A stretch of 64,000 nucleotides of DNA from Ichthyophis bannanicus (GCA_033557465.1 CM066031.1:1227143312-1227207311), one strand, 5' to 3'; shown: positions 28,754-38,189, counted from the stretch's first letter. The notes: generated from the letters alone by a model not told the origin. Translations and numbers: made by a program.

Positions 28754-31627
28754 TCAGACCTCAAAGAGATTACGGAGGACTGCCTGTCCGAAAGCACTGT
28801 CCCTACGGGACTCCCTCTCGAGACAGTAATGGACCGCAAAAGTCTGGCTCGAAGACCAAGTAGCGGCCCGGCAGATGTCTGCCAGCGGAACAGAGCGGAG
28901 GTAAGCCACTGACGTGGCCTTTGCCCGAACGCAATGAGCCGTGACTCGACTTTCTAAGGCGAGTCCGGCTGCCCCATAAGCCCAAGAGATACAGTCCGCA
29001 ACCCAGGTGGACAGAGTACGCTTGGAGACCGGGAGCCCCAATTTATTGGGGTCAAAGGACACAAAAAGCTGCGCAGCTTTACGGTGCTCCCGCGTACGGT
29101 CAAGGTAGAAGTTCAACGCCCTTCTACAGTCCAGGGTATGGAGGACCGTCTCAGCTCGGCTGGAGTGTGGTCTGGGAAAGAAGGTTGGAAGTACCACCTC
29201 CTGATTCAAGTGAAAAGGGGAGACCACTTTAGGCAGAAACTTTGGGTGAGTCCGCAGGACTACCCTATTCTTGTAGAACCGAGTGTAGGGGGGATCAGAC
29301 ACGAGGGCCTGTAATTCACTTACGCGCCTAGCGGAAGTGAGGGCTATCAAGAACAGCGTTTTCCAAGACAGAAAACGGAGAGAGCAGGTAGCCATAGGTT
29401 CAAAAGGCGGACAGGTGATCCGCTGTAAAACCACATTCAGGTCCCAGTCAGGCGCTGGCGGGCGCAGAGGTGGTTTAAGTAGTAGGAGACCTCGGAGAAA
29501 CCTCGCTACGAGAGGGTCGTTGGAGAGAGGTCTGCCGTCCACCGGCACATGATGTGCGGAAAGAGCACTGAGGTGAACTTTGATGGAGTTGGACTTAAGT
29601 CCCAGATTAGAGAGGTGTAGCAAGTACTGTAAGATCACCGACACCGGGCAGGAGAAGGGATCCTGAGACTGTTGGGTACACCAGACTGCAAAGCGACGCC
29701 ATTTAAGGGCGTAGCATTTGCGGGTAGAAGGCCGTCGCGAAGCCAAGACGACCTCCTCCACCTCTGCCGGCAAGAGGAGAGGAGCAAGGACTACCCTCTC
29801 AGCAGCCAGGCCATGAGGTTGAGAGACCTGAGGTTGGGGTGCAGTAGGGACCCCTGATCCTGGGTGAGGAGATCCGGTTGCACCCCCAGAGGGATTGGAT
29901 CCTCCACCGCCAGTTGCAGCAAGAGCGGAAACCACGGCTGCCTGGGCCAGCGAGGGGCCACCAGGATCATGAAAGCTTTGTCTCGGAGAACCTTGAAAAG
30001 GGTCCGAGAGACTAACGGGATGGGAGGGAAAGCGTACAGAAGGCTCCCCGACCATGAGATCAGAAAGGCGTCCGCCGCCACCCGAAGGGGGTGAGGCTGA
30101 CGAGAGCAGAAGCGAGGAAGCTGCCGGTTGTGAGGACTGGCAAAGAGATCCACTGTGGGGAGGCCCCACCTGAGGAAGAGCTTCTGAACGATCAAGGGGT
30201 CCAGACGCCACTCGTGCGGCTGGAGGACCCTGCTGAGTTTGTCCGCCAGGCAATTTTCTTGGCCCGGGAGATAAACTGCCTTGAGGAGAATGCTGTGACT
30301 GACGGCCCAAGAGCAGAGCTTCTGTGCCTCCCGGCAGAGGAGGAAGGAGCCCGTGCCCCCCTGCTTGTTCACGTAGAACATGGCAACTTGATTGTCCGTC
30401 TGGACAAGGACGGACTGTTGGGAGGTCAGGTGGGAGAAGGCCTTGAGAGCTAGGCGGATCGCCCTGAGCTCCAGGAAGTTGATCTGCTGAGCAGACTCCC
30501 ACTTGGTCCAGAGGCCCTGAGTACGTGCCTCTTGGCAATGGGCTCCCCAGCCCAGGAGGGATGCATCGGTGGTCAGCACCCGGGTCGGCTGAGGTGACTG
30601 GAAAGGCATTCCCAATACCAGGTGCGGCTGCCGGAGCCACCACCGGATAGACGAGACCAGCGGCTCGGAGACGCGCACCAGGTCTGCTAGGCCGCCCGTG
30701 GCCTGTCGCCACTGCTGGCGGAGACACCACTGAGCAGGCCGCATATTCAGGCGGGCATTGGGGGTCACATGGACGGTGGAAGCCATATGGCCGAGCAGTC
30801 TCAGGAAGCGCCTGGCGGAGACCAGGGGCTGGCTGCGAAAGCGGTCGGCTAGGTCCATGAGCCGCTGAGCCCTGTCGAGCGGTAGGTACGCTCGCGCCTG
30901 AGGGGTGTGCAGCCTTGCGCCGATGAACTCGAGATCCTGTGAGGGGAGCAAAGTGGACTTTGCGAAGTTGATGACAAAGCCCAAGTGCTGCAGCAGAGTC
31001 ACCGTGCGGCACGTGGCGGTGGTGACCTCCTGAGCGGACGCTGCTCTGATGAGCCAGTCGTCGAGGTACGGAAAAACATAGAGGCCGTGAAGCCGGAGAT
31101 GGGCCGCCACGACCGCGAGACATTTTGTGAAGACTCGCGGTGCGGAGGACAGGCCGAAGGGCAGTACTCTGTACTGGTAATGATTTCCTGCCACCACAAA
31201 CCTTAGGTATTGGCGGTGGCTTGGGTGGATGAGGATGTGCGTGTAAGCATCCTTTAGATCCAAGGAGCATAGCCAATCTCCCTGCTGGAGGTAGGGCAGA
31301 AGGATTCCAAGGGTAAGCATTTTGAACTTCTCCCGCACAAGGAACTTGATGAGGTTGCGCAAGTCCAGGATGGGTCGGAGGCCTCCTGTTCTCTTTGGTA
31401 TCAGAAAATACCTTGAATAGAAGCCCTGACCTCTCAGGTGGTGTGGCACCGGTTCCACCGCCTGATCCTGCAGAAGACCTGCTAACTCCTGAAGGAGCAA
31501 CTCCCTGTGCAGAGGGGGGCGCGGAGGCTCTCCCGGAAAATAGGAGGGAGGGACCTGATGGAAGTGGAGAAGGTAGCCCTCTCGCACGACCTGAAGCACC
31601 CAGGCATCTGCGGTGATGCTGGACCAC
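28754..31627 (-). CDS. Tyrosine recombinase (YR), DIRS copy C
   Basis: Minus-strand frame open for 957 codons. The recombinase domain is the last 360 or so, from about 29,840 leftward: LAAERVVLAPLLLPAEVEEV, SRRPSTRKCYALKWRRFAVW, catalytic Arg in TSARRVSELQALV, LDCRRALNFYLDRTRE, HxxR in TAHCVRAKA, tyrosine in TFAVHYCLERESRR, end LRNLFEV. The upstream 600 codons overlap the RT/RH gene in another frame and look like a Pro/Ser/Gly-rich shadow; I cannot tell whether translation starts there, further in, or by frameshift. Expected to insert circular DNA copies. No damage is seen. Confidence 0.9.
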   Translation of the reverse strand: MVQHHRRCLGASGRARGLPSPLPSGPSLLFSGRASAPPSAQGVAPSGVSRSSAGSGGGTGATPPERSGLLFKVFSDTKENRRPPTHPGLAQPHQVPCAGEVQNAYPWNPSALPPAGRLAMLLGSKGCLHAHPHPPKPPPIPKVCGGRKSLPVQSTALRPVLRTASLHKMSRGRGGPSPASRPLCFSVPRRLAHQSSVRSGGHHRHVPHGDSAAALGLCHQLRKVHFAPLTGSRVHRRKAAHPSGASVPTARQGSAAHGPSRPLSQPAPGLRQALPETARPYGFHRPCDPQCPPEYAACSVVSPPAVATGHGRPSRPGARLRAAGLVYPVVAPAAAPGIGNAFPVTSADPGADHRCIPPGLGSPLPRGTYSGPLDQVGVCSADQLPGAQGDPPSSQGLLPPDLPTVRPCPDGQSSCHVLREQAGGHGLLPPLPGGTEALLLGRQSQHSPQGSLSPGPRKLPGGQTQQGPPAARVASGPLDRSEALPQVGPPHSGSLCQSSQPAASSLLLSSASPPSGGGGRLSDLMVGEPSVRFPSHPVSLSDPFQGSPRQSFHDPGGPSLAQAAVVSALAATGGGGSNPSGGATGSPHPGSGVPTAPQPQVSQPHGLAAERVVLAPLLLPAEVEEVVLASRRPSTRKCYALKWRRFAVWCTQQSQDPFSCPVSVILQYLLHLSNLGLKSNSIKVHLSALSAHHVPVDGRPLSNDPLVARFLRGLLLLKPPLRPPAPDWDLNVVLQRITCPPFEPMATCSLRFLSWKTLFLIALTSARRVSELQALVSDPPYTRFYKNRVVLRTHPKFLPKVVSPFHLNQEVVLPTFFPRPHSSRAETVLHTLDCRRALNFYLDRTREHRKAAQLFVSFDPNKLGLPVSKRTLSTWVADCISWAYGAAGLALESRVTAHCVRAKATSVAYLRSVPLADICRAATWSSSQTFAVHYCLERESRRDSAFGQAVLRNLFEV

Positions 31628-32079
31628 CTGTCGGCGAAGTGAACCAGCCGGCCTCCGGTGCTGGGGGGAACCAGCGGGGGGGGAGAGGCTATGCTGAGCG
31701 AGTCAAAAACCCCCACCCTGCTGAGCAGGGGCTGGTGGCGCAGGCTTGGGGGCTTGCTGCCTACGGGACCCGTTACCCCGTCCCTTGGCCTGCTGGCCCT
31801 GTTGGGGAGCTGCAGGGGCCTGATAATGGGGGTATTGTTTGTAGGCAGCCGCCTTCCTCGGGTAAAAGGTCTTTTTTCCCGAGCCCTTCTTTTTCTGGGA
31901 AGGGGCGGAGGTCTTCCTAGAAAGCCTGGTCCTGGTGAGAGTCTCAGTCTCAATTTGTGCAGCCTTTTCCGCCATGGGCTTGCCAAAGAGGTTTTCGCCT
32001 CGGCAGGGGACATCGACCAACTTGTCCTGTACCCAGGGCTCAAGGTCGGACGACTGAAGCCAAGCCTGTCGGCGGGCAC
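29791..32079 (-). CDS. Reverse transcriptase/RNase H/Dam-like protein, DIRS copy C
   Basis: Minus-strand frame of 762 codons. The first about 110 codons overlap gag in another frame, so the real product probably begins near 31740 or arises by frameshift. RT: WVLQVVREGYLLHFHQVP, IPKRTGGLRPILDLRNL, SLDLKDAYTHILIHPSH, VLPFGLSSAPRVFTKCL, catalytic FPYLDDWLI. RNase H: TTDASLLGWGAH (Asp), ELRAIRLALKAF (Glu), QTDNQVAMFYVNKQ (Asp), ENCLADKLSR (Asp). C-terminal Dam-like region: TVDLFASPHNRQLPRFCSRQ, YAFPPIPLVSRTLFK, MILVAPRWPRQPWFPLLLQL. The classic DPPY methylase motif is not obvious (AFPP instead), so methylase activity is uncertain. Confidence 0.92.
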   Translation of the reverse strand: MPADRLGFSRPTLSPGYRTSWSMSPAEAKTSLASPWRKRLHKLRLRLSPGPGFLGRPPPLPRKRRAREKRPFTRGRRLPTNNTPIIRPLQLPNRASRPRDGVTGPVGSKPPSLRHQPLLSRVGVFDSLSIASPPPLVPPSTGGRLVHFADRWSSITADAWVLQVVREGYLLHFHQVPPSYFPGEPPRPPLHRELLLQELAGLLQDQAVEPVPHHLRGQGFYSRYFLIPKRTGGLRPILDLRNLIKFLVREKFKMLTLGILLPYLQQGDWLCSLDLKDAYTHILIHPSHRQYLRFVVAGNHYQYRVLPFGLSSAPRVFTKCLAVVAAHLRLHGLYVFPYLDDWLIRAASAQEVTTATCRTVTLLQHLGFVINFAKSTLLPSQDLEFIGARLHTPQARAYLPLDRAQRLMDLADRFRSQPLVSARRFLRLLGHMASTVHVTPNARLNMRPAQWCLRQQWRQATGGLADLVRVSEPLVSSIRWWLRQPHLVLGMPFQSPQPTRVLTTDASLLGWGAHCQEARTQGLWTKWESAQQINFLELRAIRLALKAFSHLTSQQSVLVQTDNQVAMFYVNKQGGTGSFLLCREAQKLCSWAVSHSILLKAVYLPGQENCLADKLSRVLQPHEWRLDPLIVQKLFLRWGLPTVDLFASPHNRQLPRFCSRQPHPLRVAADAFLISWSGSLLYAFPPIPLVSRTLFKVLRDKAFMILVAPRWPRQPWFPLLLQLAVEDPIPLGVQPDLLTQDQGSLLHPNLRSLNLMAWLLRG

Positions 32080-33628
32080 CGATGCCGGCTGCGGCTACTC
32101 GAGCCGAGGCTTCAAAGCCATCATAGGCTGCTCGGGACATGAACTTTGAGCATTCCCGAATACCTGTGGACAAGGCTAGGAACCTCCGCAAGGGTTCCTC
32201 GGACAAACCAGCGGAGAAGCCGGCTAGCTCTTTAGCCAGATCCCTGAGATACATGCCCATGTAGAGCTGGTAAGTCTGGACACGACAGGCGAGCATAGAG
32301 CCCTGGAAGCACTTTTTGCCAAGGCCATCCAGGTTACGGGCCTCCCTTCCAGGAGGCACCGAGGAGTGCATCTTCTGGCTCTTAAGACGATGCATGGCCG
32401 ATTCCACTACCATGGAATGGTGTGGCAACTGCGCCTTTTGAAAGCCAGGGCTCTTGCGGACTCGATAGATAGAATCGACCCGCTTGCTCAGGACCGGCGA
32501 GGAGGCCGGACTCTCCCACATGCGGAAGAGTAGTCGTTCCAGCATAGGAGGAACCGGCACAGTAAAGTGCTCCCTCGCGGGAGAGTCATACTGGAGGGCG
32601 TCGAGCTCTTCGGCTCGAGGCTCCTCCTCGGGGTCCGCAGGGAAGGCCAAAGCCTTGGCCATATCCCTAACGAAATCCGAGAACCGGGCATCCTCCGGGG
32701 GGGACTGCTTCCGAGGCTCGGACTCCGGAGAGTCCGATGGGACACACCGAGTCCGGAAAGAATCAGGTGACTCTTCCTCCTCCGACTCCCAGACCGACTC
32801 CGACGAGGACTCGGTGGGGTCGGCTCGGGCAGGGTGCGGCGCCAGCCGCCCCGACGCCGAGGGAGTCGGCGTCGGCGACCTCGGTCCCGAACGGGAGGCC
32901 GAGGGCGACCTCGACCGAGGATCGACTCGAGTTCTCATCGACTCGAGGATCGGCTCGGTCTCCGGGGTCGACTTGGACGTCGACGTCCCGGCGGTCGGGG
33001 CAGCGACGCCAGCGAAGCCAGCGAGCAGTGCCCGCTGCTGGTCCATGAAGGCAGACAATCTGCTCTCCAAGGCCGTCAACCTGAGTCCGAGCTCAGGCGA
33101 CCCAGCAGCCCCCGACTCGGGCCCCGACGGCGTCGGGCCCGACGTCGGCTGACGCGGAGGAGGCGAGTCCAGAAGGACAACAGGACTTACCCGGGCAGGC
33201 ATCTCCGACTCCAGGCGAGGTCGCTTCGGGAGGTGTTCCTTCTCCAAGGACCCGGGGCGGCTGTCGGGGCTATGCGACCTGGCCCTCGCGGAGCCAGGAG
33301 CGTCCACCGACGCCGCCCTCGCGGGTTTTTCCTTCCGTCGATGGTCCCCGGAGGGAGAACCCCGGTCGGAGGAGCTCCGTCGACGGTCCGAACTGGAGCC
33401 TTTCGACAGTGAGGCCTCCGACGAGGTACGGGTACGGCTGGGGTCAGCGAAGATTCTTTCGCGCTGATGCCGCCGACTCCTCAACGCCTTCGAGGACAGT
33501 TTGCTGCAGGGCCCACAGATCAGTTCCTCGTGATCTGGGCCCAGGCAGCGGAGGCAAAGGTCGTGTGAGTCGGTGAGTGACATATTTCGGTCACACCGAC
33601 CACACCGCTTAAAGCCACTGGCAGCCAT
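31703..33628 (-). CDS. DIRS Gag-like protein, copy C
   Basis: Open frame of 641 codons from MAASGFKRC to PAPAQQGGGF. Cysteine cluster: C9xxC12, C25xxC28, H33, C38xxC41. Residues about 45-320 are Ser/Arg/Pro/Asp-rich. The rest is a conserved region with FSDFVRDMAKALAFPADPEE, QLPHHSMVVESAMHRLKSQK, VQTYQLYMGMYLRDLAKELA, LEPWVQDKLVDVPCRGENLF, and a basic, Gln-rich tail. Probable structural and nucleic-acid-binding protein of the element particle. Its 3' end overlaps the RT/RH frame by 377 bases. Confidence 0.9.
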   Translation of the reverse strand: MAASGFKRCGRCDRNMSLTDSHDLCLRCLGPDHEELICGPCSKLSSKALRSRRHQRERIFADPSRTRTSSEASLSKGSSSDRRRSSSDRGSPSGDHRRKEKPARAASVDAPGSARARSHSPDSRPGSLEKEHLPKRPRLESEMPARVSPVVLLDSPPPRQPTSGPTPSGPESGAAGSPELGLRLTALESRLSAFMDQQRALLAGFAGVAAPTAGTSTSKSTPETEPILESMRTRVDPRSRSPSASRSGPRSPTPTPSASGRLAPHPARADPTESSSESVWESEEEESPDSFRTRCVPSDSPESEPRKQSPPEDARFSDFVRDMAKALAFPADPEEEPRAEELDALQYDSPAREHFTVPVPPMLERLLFRMWESPASSPVLSKRVDSIYRVRKSPGFQKAQLPHHSMVVESAMHRLKSQKMHSSVPPGREARNLDGLGKKCFQGSMLACRVQTYQLYMGMYLRDLAKELAGFSAGLSEEPLRRFLALSTGIRECSKFMSRAAYDGFEASARVAAAGIGARRQAWLQSSDLEPWVQDKLVDVPCRGENLFGKPMAEKAAQIETETLTRTRLSRKTSAPSQKKKGSGKKTFYPRKAAAYKQYPHYQAPAAPQQGQQAKGRGNGSRRQQAPKPAPPAPAQQGGGF

Positions 33629-33867
33629 CGGGGGAAAAAGGGCCCCTGCGAGGTCAAAGGACCGGGCTGCCAGGGAAAAAACGAAAACGAAAACTGACTA
33701 AGTCAGAAAAACCGAAAAAAACCGTTAGAGGACTCGAGACCGGCGTCGCGAGTCCGGGCGGGAAAACGACCGGCGTCGAACCGAAAGAAAAAAGGATAAA
33801 TACAGAGGAAAATCAACTTTTTCGCGGGGACAAGACGGGGACGTCTGTAGGGCTCCGCGGAAAAAAG

Positions 33868-34031
33868 AAGACTGGCTAAGATGGCACCTTCGGGCGGGAA
33901 GACTACCGCGCATGCGCGCTGCAATTCCCAAAGGCTTTCTTTGAAAGCTGGGGAAAATTGCTCCGCGAGGGCTCCGTCGGCGCCGACGTCACCCATAAGT
34001 GAGGACTGACTTCCTGCTTGGTCCTGGAGAA
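33868..34031 (-). repeat. Right terminal inverted repeat of DIRS copy C
   Basis: Inverted complement of the left arm, containing gtcggcgccgacgtcaccca and ending ctggagaa. Copy D sequence resumes at once with c agacgctttg. Confidence 0.92.
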
Positions 34032-35090
34032 CAGACGCTTTGAGGTGATGATTTGGTCGGAGAGCGCTCCTGATGCTTGAGTCCACTGGGTGGCCAAGGT
34101 CCATTGAGCTGCTCTCATGTGAAGACGAGCGTAGGGCACCACGTGAACCGTGGAGGCCATGTGGCCCAGAAGTCGCAGCATTTCTCTGGCTGTCAAGTGA
34201 CTGCTGGACTGAGCTTGGGAGGCCAAGCACACCAGACGTTGGCCCCGGACTTGAGGTAGGTAGGCCCTTGCAGTGGTGGTGTCCAACTGGGCCCCTATGA
34301 ACTCCAGAGACTGAGTAGGGATAAGTTGAGATTTGGGAAGGTTTATTACCAGTCCCAGATACTGCAGAATGTGCCTTGTGCGGTCCAGGGAAATCTGGGC
34401 CTCTGACTGAGATGGAGCTCGGATGAGCCAGTCGTCCAGATATGGGAATACAAAAATTCCCAGACCTCTTAGAAATGCGGCAACAACTGCCATGCATTTG
34501 GTGAATACTCTTGGAGCAGAGGCCAGACCGAAGGGAAGTACTCTGTACTGGAAATGTTTTCCCTGAAACAGAAATCTTAGATATTTTCTGTGGGATGGGT
34601 GGATGAGTATATGTGTGTACGCATCCTTGAGATCTAGAGAACAAAGCCAATCCTGACTCTGAAGGTATGGAAGGAGAATGCCTAGAGAAAGCATTTTGAA
34701 TTTCTCCTTGTACAGAAATTTGTTCAATTCTCTCAGATCTAGGATAGGTCTGAATCCCCGTCTTCTTTGGTATGAGAAAATAAGGGGAGTAGAATCCTGT
34801 CCCTTGTTGAAGAAGAGGAACCTCTTCTATTGCCCCTTGGGCAAGGAGAGAAGAGACCTCCTGATCCAACAGGCCCAGGAGAGATGGGGGAGAATTGAAG
34901 TGCCTCACCATGGTATATGGAGGAAGGTTGGAAAAATGAAGTTTGTAGCCCTCTCTGATGATAGAGAGGGTCCATTGCTCTGATGTAATTTGCCCCCATC
35001 TGGGAGCAAAGTGAGCTAACCTTCCGGGAATGGTGAGGGGCTCTGGTTGTTCTAGAGCCAGAAATGTTAAGTTCTCTAGGGGCAAGTCAA
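34032..35090 (-). pseudogene. Reverse transcriptase, DIRS copy D (right of copy C)
   Basis: Minus-strand RT: upstream frame WTLSIIREGYKLHFSNLPPY and TGFYSPYFLIPKKTG, then after a frame change LYKEKFKMLSLGILLPYLQS, SLDLKDAYTHILIHPSH, VLPFGLASAPRVFTKCM, catalytic FPYLDDWLI, and LLGHMASTVHVVPYARLHMR. The frame then runs into the copy C terminal repeat at 34031. A frameshift near 34740 breaks the gene besides the insertion. Confidence 0.85.
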
Positions 35091-36895
35091 AACCCCTGAG
35101 GGGGTTGAGCCTGCTGAGGAGTGGCAGACGCTGCAGGCTTTGACCTTGCCTGTTTAGGTTGCTGACGTTTAGCAGCAAAGCGAGGCTGAGAAGATTGTTG
35201 GCCAGTATTTGTGGAAAATCTGGCCTTCTTGTAGTAAGGCCTCTTGAAAGACTTTTTCTTGGCAGGAGTAGAGGTAGACTTAGAAAGTCTATCCAATATA
35301 GCATTTTCTGCGTCCATTTGAGTGGCTTTAATTTGCCAGTCCTTACCAAATAAGTTCACCTGTACAGGGCAGATTCCGTAAGCCATCCAGGACCCAGGGT
35401 TCTAGGTCAGAGGCCTGGAGCCAAGCAAGTCGTCGGGCTGCAATGGCAATGCCCGAAGCTCTACCGGCACCTTCAAAGGAATCAAAGGCTGCTCTGTTGG
35501 AGAACTTAGAAACATCTAGAAGCTGTTTCACCAGAGAAATGAACTCCTTTCTATCCTCAGGGATAAAGGTGGCAAAATGCTTTACACCTTTAGGGCAAGT
35601 TCCCTTAGAAACATGCCCATATACAGACTGTATGAATTAATCCTGGCTATAAGCATACTAGCCTGGAAAATTTTTCTGCCAAAAGAGTCGAGGGTCTTAC
35701 ATTCTCGCCCTGGAGGGGTAGAAGAGTGCCTTTTGGTGCTCTTAATCTTTTTCAGCGCAGACTTCACCACAATGGAATGGTGAGGCAGCTGAGTCTTTTG
35801 AAACCCAGGAGGAGGGACCCGGTACATGGTGTCCAACCTACGAGAGTAAGGAGACAATGTTAGAGGAGCCTCCCATAAATCCATCAAGTGTTCTTGAAGG
35901 ATTTCATGGATAGGCAGGGTGACTGCCTCTTTAGGAACCTTAGGGTATCCTAAAATATCCAATTTCTTTGACCTAGGTTCTTTTTCAGAGGATGTGGTAA
36001 TAGAAAGTCCTTTAGCTAGCTCTATAATGAAGTCTTGAAAGGACAAATCCTCTGGTGGAGACATTCTCCTCTTTGGGGAAGAGGGGTCTTCCTGAAGAAC
36101 TAGAGACAGCTCAGAGTCCTCAGAGGAGTCAAAATCCTCAGAAGAATCAGAGTATTCTCCATTTGCTTCCAACGCACGATACGCATACCGATCGGTATCG
36201 ACATCGGGCGTACCGGGTATGGGATCGGTATCGGGTGAAAACCCAGATCCGGCATGCGGAACCGATCTGCGTTTGGAAGTCGATGGTCGCGGTTCCGGTA
36301 TGGGAGACGATACCGGAACCGGACCCGGTACCGCTGAACACGGTACCGAGGGCGTCACAACTGTAAGAAAAGCCAGCATGGCCTGCTGCATGGTCTGAAC
36401 AGTATTGCTCATAGACGCCACTGCTGCCTGGATGTCGGTACCGGTATGGGCCGGTACCCCAGAGCAGTCTAACAGGTGATCAGTCGAGGCCGTGCCATCG
36501 ATGTCAACCTGTAACCCCATAGATGGTGCTTTGGAAGTCAGAGCTTCCCGCCGGGGTTGTTTGGCTGGGGCATGGTCCTCAGACTCAAAAGAGAGCCTCT
36601 CGATGCTTTGAAGGAGATTTGCTCTTTGAGGACCTGCCCGAAGAAGGTTTGGTTACCTGAGATCCATCTGTAGAGGAAGACCTGGATGACTGTGATGCTG
36701 GATTATCTGAAGCAAACAGCACATGGAATTTGTTGGCCGGTTCTGCAAACCACGTTTAGACATCTGGGAGCAGGATGGGCAGTCCGGAATGGAGTGGTCA
36801 GGTCCCAAACATTTAAGACACCATTCATGGGTGTCTGTGACAGAAACAACAGCACTACACTTGGTACACTTCTTAAAACCAGGGGCTGGTTTCTC
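35087..36895 (-). pseudogene. DIRS Gag-like protein, copy D (broken)
   Basis: N-terminus MEKPAPGFKKCTKC with the family-2 cysteine cluster (CTKC, CLKCLGPDHSIPDC, CPSC) from 36895. After a frameshift near 36,670, the frame 36520-35582 gives MGLQVDIDGTASTDHLLDC and QLPHHSIVVKSALKKIKSTK. Further shifts lead to LEPWVLDGLRNLPCTGELIW (35531-35343) and a basic tail to 35087. At least three frameshifts. The middle part is rich in ggtacc-type words. Confidence 0.8.
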
Positions 36896-37111
36896 CATGA
36901 GGAGAATTTGTGTAGGCCTGAGGCCTAACCGAAGTCACCAAGTTGTGCAGAATAAAGATTTTTTTATTTTTTATTTTTTAAAAGAAAAGAAAAGAGACCG
37001 GCGGTACCGGTTTCGGTATGGGGAAGGCAGGTACGCGGTCTAAAGAAACAAACTAAAACTATTTCTTCAGCGGTGACAGGAACACGACCTGCTGGCTCCG
37101 CGGAAAAAGAG

Positions 37112-37273
37112 AAACTGAGGAGAGCTGGTCAGGAAGGCAGGAAGGCAGCGCGCATGTGCAGTGGGAGACCCCAAAAGCTTCCTTCCTGGGAAGCTGGGGA
37201 GCTTTCCCGCGCAGGCTCCGTCGGTTCCGACGTACCCATAAGTGAGGACTTATTCCTGCTTGTTCCTGGAGAT
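37112..37273 (-). repeat. Right terminal inverted repeat of DIRS copy D
   Basis: Inverted complement of the left arm (gcgcgcatgtgcagtggg, gggaagctggggagctttcc, cgtcggttccgacgtaccc), ending ctggagat. Confidence 0.88.
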
Positions 37274-37744
37274 GAATTAAAAGGTCATGAAATCAGCAGG
37301 TAGTCCAGGTTATCTGTTAAGGACCTGGGTTGAAATTTTACCAACTTGCGACATCTTACAAATCACTATTTCCCTATTGTTTCAGTTACAAACTGCTCCT
37401 TCCAAACATTTACAGTACAAGCTCTAGGCCAGTTCATATAAGTGTTAAGCTCCTCAGCCAGCAGATGGAAACAAAGCTTTCAGTTGTCATCACTAATATA
37501 ATCTGGGTGCAACACAGAAGCCAGTATGGCACACTTCCCAAGCAGAAGACAGACAATGCAAAGCTACTGATTCTTTGAATTTGATTCTCAAACTTTTTGG
37601 CTCTTACCACACTTAAACTACATTATCAGTATCTCTGCCTGGTGCAAATGCAGCAAGGCTCCCAAACCTGTGGGAGTAGTCTTCCCAGAGCAGGTCCTGG
37701 ACTGATCTAGTGGGATTCAAGGAAAGAAACTAGCAGGCATGTAA
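37274..37744. other. No gene seen; spacer between DIRS copies D and E
   Basis: Sequence outside both elements. Frames are short and no repeat family or exon-like structure is recognised. Confidence 0.45.
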
Positions 37745-38105
37745 AGCACAGTTACTTACCTGTAACAGGTGATCTCTGGGAACAGCAGGAATAAGTCTTC
37801 ACATATGGGTATCATCGGTACCGACGGAGCCTGCGTGGGAATGCTCCCCAGCGTCCAGTAAGAAAGCTTTTGGGAGCATCCCACCGCGCCTGCACACTGC
37901 CTTCCCTAACCGCCTCTCTCCAGTTCGAGTTTTAAAGCTGAGACAAAGAGAAAGAGGAAAGGAAAGATAGAGAGAGACAACTCCTAGGGGAGGTGGGTGG
38001 GTTGTGAAGACTCATTCCTGCTGTTCCCAGAGAACACCTGTTACAGGTAAGTAACTGTGCTATCTCCAGGAACAAGCAGGAATGAGTCTTCACATATGGG
38101 GACTC
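37745..38105 (+). repeat. Left terminal block and ICR of DIRS copy E
   Basis: Internal complementary region at 38041-38080 joins gtaagtaactgtgct to atctccagg. The left tip and its inverted copy form a hairpin around 37745-37810 and 38005-38060. Confidence 0.88.
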
Positions 38106-38189
38106 CCTAGCTGCAGATGCCAGGGAGAGACCCCATGGTTGTGTGCCCTTGCAGAGGGCTTCACCTCCCCCCCATGGATCTCTGGCATC

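Larger units (their letters stand above)
28246..34031 (-). mobile_element. DIRS retrotransposon copy C (family 1), apparently intact
   Basis: Complete 5.79-kb element on the minus strand from agcgtag to ctggagaa, inserted between the RT and RNase H parts of copy D. All three genes are open: gag 641 codons, RT/RH 762 codons, and a YR frame of 957 codons. Terminal repeats and internal complementary region are complete. It is the youngest-looking and the only potentially autonomous DIRS in the window. Confidence 0.95.
25885..37273 (-). mobile_element. DIRS retrotransposon copy D (family 2), contains copy C
   Basis: Minus-strand element from agcacagttac at 25885 to ctggagat at 37273. Subtracting copy C (28246-34031) leaves 5.6 kb. 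YR and RNase H lie left of copy C; RT and gag lie right of it. Family 2 differs from family 1 in its tips and in the terminal palindrome (here tcggttccga, usually tcggtaccga). Frames of gag and RT are broken; YR is open. Confidence 0.92.

Noticed and set aside
32484..33152. Plus-strand Ser/Gly/Asp-rich frame of 222 codons
   Set aside because: Antisense shadow of copy C gag with no domain and no independent support.
33703..35349. 548-codon minus-strand frame
   Set aside because: It runs from copy D RT into the terminal repeat of copy C; an artefact of the insertion, not one gene.
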